Source: Ignavibacteriota bacterium (GTDB lineage: Bacteria; Bacteroidota; Ignavibacteria; Ignavibacteriales; Melioribacteraceae). Taken from it: 64,000 nucleotides of DNA. The DNA lies in NCBI GenBank assembly GCA_016716225.1, contig JADJWT010000001.1:3854501-3918500 (forward strand), in the 5' to 3' direction. Position numbers and translations under genes: made by a program. Below are positions 27,772 to 34,871 of the stretch, one piece after another. Below the pieces are notes generated by a model that had not been told where the DNA came from, made no database searches, and worked only from the letters and a program-made list of their open reading frames with translations. Each line of letters begins with the position of its first letter. Positions within the stretch are counted from its first letter, which is position 1.

Positions 27772-29190
27772 TTATACAATTTTTAATGCATTACTTATTG
27801 CAATTCTTCTAACTCTAGTAAAATCTTTTGGTGTACAAACTCCTTCTCCGGTTGGGCTTGCAATTGTATGTGAGAAATATCCCTCGCCGGCACTTCCGCC
27901 ATTTCCTGCTAAGGATGAACCGTTTACAATCACAATACTTGTATCCATTTCTTGCGTAAACTTTGTAATGTTTTGCAGATTATTTGAATGAATAACTGCA
28001 GTATGACCAAATCCATGTTCAGCTTTTTTACAATTTATGACACCTTCTTCAAATGTGTTTACTTTTACAAGTGGCATAAAAGGCATCATTTGCTCAGCAA
28101 TAACAAATGGATGATTTGCGGAAACTTCGCCAAATAATAATTTGACATTTTCTGATAAATTTAGCCCGCAAGCTGAAGCTAAAATATTAGCATTTTTTCC
28201 AATAAAATCTCTTAAACCAAAAAAATGTCCTTTTTCATTCTTAATAAGAGCTTTCTTTGTTAAAATATCAACATGCTCAGAGTTTAAATAAACTGCACCG
28301 TTATTTTTCATTGCTTGTATAAAACCATCATATACATCTTTTACAACAAATGTTTCTTTTTCTGCAATACAAAGAATATTATTATCAAATGAAGCTCCGG
28401 TAATTATACTTTTTGATGCATTATCTAAATCGGCAGTTTGATCAACCAAAACGGGTGGATTTCCGGGTCCGGCAGCAATTACTTTTTTTCCGGCTTTGAA
28501 TGCAGCTTCAACAACAGCCGGTCCACCGGTTGCTACAATTAAGTCAATATCATTATGGTTAAATAATTTATTAACATTTTCTAATGTTGGTTCTTTAATC
28601 ATTGAAATTAAATTTTCCGGTCCACCATTTTCAACAATTACTTTATGAAAAATTTGAATTGCATATGCAGAAACATTTTTTGCTGAAGGATGCACACTGA
28701 AAACTACACTATTTCCACCCGCAATTGAAATAATTATACTATTTAATAAAACCGGTATCGGATGTGTTGAAGGAGTAATTCCAGCAATAACTCCATATGG
28801 AGCTCTTTCTTCTATAACTGTTCCTTTCGAACCAGTCCATGATTTTGTTTCCAAATCTTCCATTCCCGGAGTTGCATCAGCGGCATTATGATGTTTTGCA
28901 ATTTTATCTTCAACTCTTCCCATTCCAGTTTCGGCATGAGCTTTTTTGGAAAAATCTTCCGCATATGTATGCATTGTTTTTCTTAATTCGGAAATAATTT
29001 TTTTCTTTACTTCTGTAGAAACTTTTACCCATTTTTTCTGTGCAATATTTGATTGATAAACCGCATCATCAACATTTTCAAAAACTCCGTTTGATGAATT
29101 AAGATTAGTTGATGAAAAATTTTTATTTCCCAATTCATTTATCACATCTGTAACTAATTTCTGTATATATCTTCTGTCAATATTAGACAA
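27772..29190 (-). CDS. pduP: CoA-acylating aldehyde dehydrogenase (PduP/EutE-type) with N-terminal encapsulation peptide
   Basis: The 472-residue protein starts with an amphipathic helix (R-R-Y-I-Q-K-L-V-T-D-V-I-N-E-L, about 6-20) and a Ser/Asn-rich linker, the layout of encapsulation peptides on PduP. The aldehyde dehydrogenase core follows, with I-T-P-S-T-H-P, G-P-G-N-P-P near 240 and the catalytic Cys in N-I-L-C-I-A-E-K-E at about 274. PduP-type enzymes convert an aldehyde, NAD+ and CoA to acyl-CoA inside microcompartments. Here L-lactaldehyde from the aldolase is the likely substrate, giving lactyl-CoA. It sits 25 bp upstream of the shell gene. Confidence 0.92.
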   Translation of the reverse strand: MSNIDRRYIQKLVTDVINELGNKNFSSTNLNSSNGVFENVDDAVYQSNIAQKKWVKVSTEVKKKIISELRKTMHTYAEDFSKKAHAETGMGRVEDKIAKHHNAADATPGMEDLETKSWTGSKGTVIEERAPYGVIAGITPSTHPIPVLLNSIIISIAGGNSVVFSVHPSAKNVSAYAIQIFHKVIVENGGPENLISMIKEPTLENVNKLFNHNDIDLIVATGGPAVVEAAFKAGKKVIAAGPGNPPVLVDQTADLDNASKSIITGASFDNNILCIAEKETFVVKDVYDGFIQAMKNNGAVYLNSEHVDILTKKALIKNEKGHFFGLRDFIGKNANILASACGLNLSENVKLLFGEVSANHPFVIAEQMMPFMPLVKVNTFEEGVINCKKAEHGFGHTAVIHSNNLQNITKFTQEMDTSIVIVNGSSLAGNGGSAGEGYFSHTIASPTGEGVCTPKDFTRVRRIAISNALKIV

Positions 29191-29206
29191 TTATTTCCTC
29201 GAAAAA

Positions 29207-29905
29207 TTATTTGCTATTTAAGTTTAACCAGCTTACAATTTTCTGTTCAAGCATTTTAAAACCAATCAAATTACTATTGATAAAAAGATATTTTGATTTA
29301 ACCGAACACACTTTTGAATTACCAATTTCCCAACAAATTTGACCTTTAAAATTTCGTAAATTCTCTAATCTTTTTCTTAGCTGAAATGATTCGTTACTAA
29401 TAATTATTGTAGATTTATAAAAATCATTTTCAGTTTTTTCAACTAAATCATCAAGCAAATTTTGAAATTCAAGACTATTTAAACTTTTTGGAGTAAAACA
29501 TTCGCTTTCAATTCCAAGTTTTAATAAAATTTCTTTTGTTTTATTTTTATATGCATCTTCATTAAGATTTGTAAGAACAGCAATTTTGTTTGATTGAACA
29601 TTTTCTATTTTATTTAGATTGCTACAACTTTCATCATTATCAGAATAAATGATTTTTATTCCATTAAGTGTTAAAAAATCATTTGCAAGCGGTGTGATTA
29701 TTGTTTTTGGTCGAACCTTAATTTTTGTAAAACCTTTTATTTTAGTTAATTCCACATCTGAATATGTTAATAGTTTTTTATCAAATATAAATTCCAAATT
29801 TTCATTTACAGAATCTTTTAAATGTGAAATCTTCCTTTCTTCAAATAATCTGGAAATTACTTTTTCAGCAATAACTTTTATAAATTCTTCGCGTGAAATA
29901 ATCAT
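29207..29905 (-). CDS. Microcompartment-operon protein of unknown function
   Basis: I cannot assign this 232-residue protein. Its first 22 residues (S-R-E-E-F-I-K-V-I-A-E-K-V-I-S-R-L-F) form an amphipathic helix much like the encapsulation peptide of the adjacent dehydrogenase. Residues about 45-85 contain L-T-Y-S-D-V and I-I-T-P-L-A-N-D-F-L-T-L-N-G-I-K-I-I, a pattern I associate with other microcompartment-linked proteins. The rest is alpha/beta in appearance (I-A-V-L-T-N-L, S-T-I-I-I-S-N-E-S). It lacks the His-rich metal motifs expected of a PduL phosphotransacylase, so it is not an obvious candidate for that missing step. Gaps are 16 bp to pduP and 57 bp to fucU. Confidence 0.7.
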   Translation of the reverse strand: MIISREEFIKVIAEKVISRLFEERKISHLKDSVNENLEFIFDKKLLTYSDVELTKIKGFTKIKVRPKTIITPLANDFLTLNGIKIIYSDNDESCSNLNKIENVQSNKIAVLTNLNEDAYKNKTKEILLKLGIESECFTPKSLNSLEFQNLLDDLVEKTENDFYKSTIIISNESFQLRKRLENLRNFKGQICWEIGNSKVCSVKSKYLFINSNLIGFKMLEQKIVSWLNLNSK

Positions 29906-29962
29906 TTATCAGTACTTATTTTTTCTGGAAATTTAGTTTTCATTTTTAATTACGTTAAAAAT

Positions 29963-30394
29963 TTATAAAGTTATAACTCCCTTTTTCAAAATAATATTTG
30001 CATAAAGTGCCATTTCGCTTGTTGCTATTACTGCATAAGCTTTTTCTGCTCTTTTGTAAAATTCAAATCTTTCTATAAATTCAAATTCAGTAAAGTGTTC
30101 ATTACTTTCATTAAGGATTTTTTTATAGTCATCCCAAATTGTTGGAACATAATTATCACCATCAACTATTTTCATTAATCCAACAGGCTTTTCAACATAC
30201 TTATCAAGAGGAAATAGTTTTAAGATTGCTTCTAAAATTACCGGAACATTGTGTCCGTCCATTCTAATAAGACGTTTTGCAATTGAAGCAGCCGGAAAAT
30301 TTCCATCTGCAACTACAATTTCATCACCGTGACCCATTTCGCAGAGAATTTTTAACAAATCTGCACCAATTATTTGCGGAATATTTTTTAACAT
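29963..30394 (-). CDS. fucU: L-fucose mutarotase
   Basis: This 143-residue protein of the RbsD/FucU family has the typical start L-x-x-I-P-x-I-I-G-A-D-L-L-K-I-L-C-E-M-G-H-G-D-E-I-V-V-A-D-G-N-F-P-A, with the catalytic His in M-G-H-G-D and the C-terminal Y-A-N-I-I-L-K-K-G-V pattern. FucU interconverts fucose anomers. It is the first gene of the catabolic operon and lies 34 bp downstream of a CTTACTCGTGTAAG operator. It is the best evidence that the operon handles fucose. Confidence 0.92.
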   Translation of the reverse strand: MLKNIPQIIGADLLKILCEMGHGDEIVVADGNFPAASIAKRLIRMDGHNVPVILEAILKLFPLDKYVEKPVGLMKIVDGDNYVPTIWDDYKKILNESNEHFTEFEFIERFEFYKRAEKAYAVIATSEMALYANIILKKGVITL

Positions 30395-30427
30395 TTTGAT
30401 TTTCCAAAAATATAAAATAAAACTTTA

Positions 30428-30441
30428 CTTACTCGTGTAAG
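30428..30441. promoter_or_regulatory. LacI-type operator CTTACTCGTGTAAG in the fucU/GH38 divergent promoter
   Basis: The sequence is identical to the operator at 15461-15474. It lies 34 bp before fucU (minus strand) and 174 bp before the GH38 gene (plus strand), in the 220-bp divergent region 30395-30614. The position close to fucU suggests it mainly represses the catabolic operon. Confidence 0.8.
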
Positions 30442-30614
30442 TAGAATATATTAACTTACTAATTAAATAACTTTTTAACAAAATTTTTTTTTGAATGATA
30501 AAATACAAAGTAAATTCATTTATTAGAACCAATATGGATTTTATATAAAACAATTACAATTTTGCTATTAGATATTGTTCTATTATAATTTTAAAAATTA
30601 TTAAGGGATAGAAA

Positions 30615-33600
30615 ATGAAAAAAAATAATTTAACGCTAACAATAATAGTTTTTGCTATGTTTTTTTTCTCATCTGCATTTGCTCAAAGTGAAAAAAATGA
30701 ATTTATTCAAGGTTATGAAAAAATTATTCAGCGAGGAAATTTTTCTTATCATTCACCTCATCCGGATATTACTAAAGCATTGCTGGTTAGAGCCAGAAAG
30801 GGTGAAATGGTAATTGAGTGGCAAACGGAATCCGTTCCGAAGAGTTATAAAAATGAATTTATATCTTTTGTTTGGTATTTTGCAATTTCTCAAAATTCAA
30901 TTAATCATCTCTTTAAACTTTCTGTAAATGACAAACCATTTCTAAAATTTAAAAATGAACTGGGTTCAAAAATTGGAAGTTGGGAAATTAAAGGGATTAA
31001 TAATTCTCTTCTAACTTTTAAAGCAACCACAACTGATAGATATAATGATTTAATGGGAATTGCAATATTAAAGATTCATAAAAATGACATAAAATTTGGT
31101 GAACCAATAAATATAAAAGTTACCGGAGTTGATGCAGAAAGCTCCGATTGGTATATGACATTTCAAGGAAAGGTTGACGCTGATGTTAGAATTGTACCAA
31201 CAGATTTGGTTTCAAAAAGTAAAAATGGAAATTCTATAATTTACAAATTGAATATTGTTCATTTGGATAATCCAAAAGAAATTTCTATAAAAACTAATAC
31301 CGGATTTTTACATAACTCAACTGTAAATACCGGATTTAATACATTCCAAATTTCTGTACCAACAAATTTTGTAAATAAGGAAATTGAAACAGAAATTAAA
31401 ATTGAAAACGAAATTATTAAAAAATCTTTTGTAGTAAATCCAGTTAAAGAATGGGTTGTAAATTTAGTAATGCACAGCCATACGGATATTGGTTATACTC
31501 GAAGTCAAACTGAAATTCTTGCTGAACATTTAAGATTTATAGATTATGCTTTGGATTTTTGTGATTTAACTGATGATTATCCTGAAGATGCAAAATTTAG
31601 ATGGACTTGCGAAAGTGCATGGCCAGTATTAAAATATTTAAATAGCAGACCAAAATCACAACTTGATAGATTTAGAAAACGTGTGCAGGAAGGAAGAATT
31701 GAAATTATGAGTATGTTATTTAACATTTCAGAAATTCCCGATGAATCTTTACTTGCCTCAATGTTAAAACCGATTAAAACTATTACTGATGCTGGATTTA
31801 CAGTTTCAACTGCTATGCAAAATGATATTAATGGTATTGGTTGGTGTTATGCTGATTTCTTAAACAATGCCGGAATAAAATATTTAGTTATGGGCGAGCA
31901 CGGACATCGTGCAAGAATTCCGTTTAATTATCCAACTGTATTTTGGTGGGAATCTCCAGCGGGAAATAAAATTCTTGCATATCGCGCAGATCATTATATG
32001 ACGGGTAATGTTGTTGGTGCTCATACCGGAAATATTGATTTTGTTCAAACACATTTAATGCAATATTTGGCAAATTTAAATAAAGCCGGTTATCCGTTTA
32101 AAGAAGCACATTTACAAATGTCCGGATATGTGACTGATAATTCTCCACCCTCGCTAATGGCTTCAAACTTAGCAAAAGACTGGAATGAAAAATTTGAATG
32201 GCCCAAATTAAAAATTTCAACAGCATCAACTTTTATTAAAAGTATAGAAAAACAATATGGTAATAATTTACCGGTTCAAAAAGCAGCTTGGCCCGATTGG
32301 TGGGCTGATGGTTTTGGATCTGCTGCAAGAGAAACTATGGAAACAAGAAGAGCGCAAGCAGATTTAATTACAAACAAAGGATTACTTAGCATCGCTTCTT
32401 TGCTTGGTGCAGATGTTCCAAATAATGTTATAAATGAGTTAAACGAAATTGAAGAAAACTTGTTTTTCTATGCAGAACATACTTTTGGTGCTGATGAAAG
32501 TGTAAGCAATCCAACTTCTGAAAATACAAATGTTCAATGGCTGATGAAATCAGCTTATGTTTGGGATGCGGCAAAACGAACAAAAATCTTAAAAGAAAAA
32601 GCAATGGGATTTATTCAACAATATATTCCAAAAGCTGAAACTCCTACAATTGCAATTTTTAACACTCTAAATTGGCAAAGATCCGGGTTGACAAATATTT
32701 ATATTGACCATCAAATAATTCCACGAAATAGAAAATTTAAAATTGTAGATTTTGAAGGAAATGAAGTTTTTGCTCAACAACAATCAAGCAGAGAAGATGG
32801 AACTTACTGGAATATTTGGGCACAAAATATTCCGTCTATGGGTTACAAACTTTATAAAATTATTGTTGAAAATGAACTTTCATCATTACCTATAATTGAA
32901 AAAGAAACTCAACAATTTGAAAATCAGTTTTATAAAATTGTTTTGGATACTGAAATTGGTGCAGTAAAATCAATTTTTGATAAAGAAATGAACACCGAAT
33001 TAATTGACCAAAATTCGGATTGGAAATTGGGTCAATTTATTTATGAAGAATTATCAAATAGAAATCAATTAGAAAGATTTACTTTAGATGATCAACCGGT
33101 AAGGACCACTTTAACTAATGTGGAATTCAAAGGCGTTAAAAAAGGAAATATTTGGAACAGCATTTATTTATCGGGGAAAAATGAAAAATGCTGTGGCAAC
33201 AGTGAAATAAATTTGGAAATCAGACTTTTCAATTTTGAAAAAAGAATTGATATAAATTATTCAATAAATAAACTTGCGATAACAAATCCAGAAGCAGTTT
33301 ATGTTGCATTTCCGTTCACACTACCTAATTCTAAAATCACTTTTGAAGCACAAGGTGGGATTGTTGAACCGGGCAAAGATCAAATTCCGGGGACTTCAAC
33401 CGATTGGAATATTATTCAAAATTTTGCAACAATTAAAAATGAAAATGCCCAAATAATTTTTTCATCAAATGATATTCCTTTAGTTCATCTGGGCGGCTTG
33501 AATATTGGAGAATTCAAATATGTTGCTGCTCCGGAAAACACTCATATTTATTCATGGGTTTTAAATAATTATTGGGTTACAAATTTTAGAGCAAGTCAAG

Positions 33601-33992
33601 ATGGCGAATTAAAATGGAGTTATTCGTTCACTACTGCAAATACAAATACAAATGAAAAAAGTTACAAATTTGGTTATGAAAATAGAATTCCATTTGCCTC
33701 AAGAGTTTTTCCGGAAGGTAAATCAAATAACAATAATTTTAGCGATTCATTTTTAAAATTAAACGATCCCAATATTATTTTAGTTTCTGCAATGCCTTTT
33801 GAAAATACAAAAAAAATTATCTTACACTTAAAAGAAATAAATGGAACTGCAAGAAATATTTCTTTAGATAATTTGATAAATAAAAACAAACAAAATGTTT
33901 ATGAAGTAAATGTTCTTGGCAACAAATTAAATGAACACAAAATTATGAAAGTAAATCCGTATGAAACAAAATTTGTTATGGTTGAATTGTAG
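30615..33992 (+). CDS. Secreted GH38-type alpha-mannosidase-like protein
   Basis: This 1125-residue protein has a signal peptide ending F-A-Q near 25. After a ~260-residue beta-rich N-terminal region, the GH38 catalytic domain begins at M-H-S-H-T-D-I-G-Y-T with the zinc-binding H287 and D291; the likely nucleophile is D404 in M-Q-N-D-I-N-G. The remaining ~500 residues are beta-sandwich domains as in GH38 enzymes. It is longer and more divergent than classical lysosomal-type mannosidases, so the exact linkage is uncertain. It is the only large plus-strand gene in the first 50 kb, transcribed away from fucU and probably under the same operator, which links mannose removal with fucose use on the same glycans. 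AAGGGA precedes the ATG. Confidence 0.85.
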   Translation: MKKNNLTLTIIVFAMFFFSSAFAQSEKNEFIQGYEKIIQRGNFSYHSPHPDITKALLVRARKGEMVIEWQTESVPKSYKNEFISFVWYFAISQNSINHLFKLSVNDKPFLKFKNELGSKIGSWEIKGINNSLLTFKATTTDRYNDLMGIAILKIHKNDIKFGEPINIKVTGVDAESSDWYMTFQGKVDADVRIVPTDLVSKSKNGNSIIYKLNIVHLDNPKEISIKTNTGFLHNSTVNTGFNTFQISVPTNFVNKEIETEIKIENEIIKKSFVVNPVKEWVVNLVMHSHTDIGYTRSQTEILAEHLRFIDYALDFCDLTDDYPEDAKFRWTCESAWPVLKYLNSRPKSQLDRFRKRVQEGRIEIMSMLFNISEIPDESLLASMLKPIKTITDAGFTVSTAMQNDINGIGWCYADFLNNAGIKYLVMGEHGHRARIPFNYPTVFWWESPAGNKILAYRADHYMTGNVVGAHTGNIDFVQTHLMQYLANLNKAGYPFKEAHLQMSGYVTDNSPPSLMASNLAKDWNEKFEWPKLKISTASTFIKSIEKQYGNNLPVQKAAWPDWWADGFGSAARETMETRRAQADLITNKGLLSIASLLGADVPNNVINELNEIEENLFFYAEHTFGADESVSNPTSENTNVQWLMKSAYVWDAAKRTKILKEKAMGFIQQYIPKAETPTIAIFNTLNWQRSGLTNIYIDHQIIPRNRKFKIVDFEGNEVFAQQQSSREDGTYWNIWAQNIPSMGYKLYKIIVENELSSLPIIEKETQQFENQFYKIVLDTEIGAVKSIFDKEMNTELIDQNSDWKLGQFIYEELSNRNQLERFTLDDQPVRTTLTNVEFKGVKKGNIWNSIYLSGKNEKCCGNSEINLEIRLFNFEKRIDINYSINKLAITNPEAVYVAFPFTLPNSKITFEAQGGIVEPGKDQIPGTSTDWNIIQNFATIKNENAQIIFSSNDIPLVHLGGLNIGEFKYVAAPENTHIYSWVLNNYWVTNFRASQDGELKWSYSFTTANTNTNEKSYKFGYENRIPFASRVFPEGKSNNNNFSDSFLKLNDPNIILVSAMPFENTKKIILHLKEINGTARNISLDNLINKNKQNVYEVNVLGNKLNEHKIMKVNPYETKFVMVEL

Positions 33993-34131
33993 TTAGATTT
34001 ATAAGAAAATGAGTTTGCAAAAGTAATTTTAAGAATTTAAATAATATATAGAGGTGAGATTTGTTTTTTATGTTTAAAATTTCTTTTATTGTTATTTCAA
34101 GTTTGTTATTTGAGATTTAAACTTTGGTGGT

Positions 34132-34770
34132 TTATTCAAAAAGTAAATCACCAAAATATTTTGGCAAATGAAAATTTGGTTTTTCAGATTTAATTAAATT
34201 CCAACATCCATAGTGAACAAAACGTGTTTCATCACCACATTTGTAAAAATTTGCTTTTGCCGGATTTCTTGCAAACTTTTGCACATAATATTTTTCAAGT
34301 AAGTAAATTGGAATCAATAATTTAATTTCCCAAAAGTTATTTTCAATATTGCCAATAAAAGGTTTAGTTAAAGTTGAAAACACTTTTACTAATTCAACAT
34401 CTTTAATAGGTAGAATTTTTCTGTTGCCAATTTTACCAAAACCAATATAAATTGTACCGATAGCATTAATTTCAAAATTAAAATAAGCCTCAGAATTTTC
34501 CGGGAATAAATTGATAAAAAATTCCACACAGCTATCTTTGTAAACCGGATCGTTTATTTTAGTATAAGTTGCTGTAATTTCATTTTCAAAAACTTTAAAA
34601 TTCAAAAAAATACTACTTTCAGAATAACAACCTTTTATTTCAACTTTTGGACTATAATTATTTTGCATCCATAAATAGTGATTTATTGAAATTGAATTAA
34701 GATTGCTAATATTAATTTCATCAAAATTTGATAATAAATGATCATTAATTTTCTTTAGTAAATATTTCAT
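34132..34770 (-). CDS. CBM9-like domain protein
   Basis: This 212-residue protein consists almost entirely of one CBM9-like/DOMON-fold domain (K-D-S-C-V-E-F-F-I-N-L near 80; Y-F-N-F-E-I-N-A-I-G-T near 100; ending H-L-P-K-Y-F-G-D-L-L-F). This small form is common in Bacteroidota. I see no clear signal peptide, unlike the family member at 1570. It converges with the GH38 gene across a 139-bp gap without an obvious hairpin. Function is unknown beyond likely sugar binding. Confidence 0.75.
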   Translation of the reverse strand: MKYLLKKINDHLLSNFDEINISNLNSISINHYLWMQNNYSPKVEIKGCYSESSIFLNFKVFENEITATYTKINDPVYKDSCVEFFINLFPENSEAYFNFEINAIGTIYIGFGKIGNRKILPIKDVELVKVFSTLTKPFIGNIENNFWEIKLLIPIYLLEKYYVQKFARNPAKANFYKCGDETRFVHYGCWNLIKSEKPNFHLPKYFGDLLFE

Positions 34771-34820
34771 TCTGTTTGGAAATTTTATTTGCTTGAAAAA
34801 TATTGAGTTTGGTACAAAAT

Positions 34821-34846
34821 AAAAAACCCCATTTAAAAAATGGGGT
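34821..34846 (-). terminator. Rho-independent terminator of the pyrophosphatase gene
   Basis: A 9-bp stem (ACCCCATTT, 34826-34834, with AAATGGGGT, 34838-34846) with a 3-nt loop is followed on the minus strand by six T and further T-rich sequence. It lies 25 bp after the hppA stop. Confidence 0.9.
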
Positions 34847-34871
34847 CTTGTAAAACAAAATTAAATTTACT

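Noticed and set aside
29207..29905. PduL-type phosphotransacylase
   Set aside because: The position fits the missing step, but the protein has almost no histidines and none of the metal-binding His motifs of PduL.
30395..30614. Riboswitch in the fucU/GH38 divergent region
   Set aside because: Only a LacI-type operator and AT-rich sequence are seen; no conserved structured core such as a cobalamin or TPP element.
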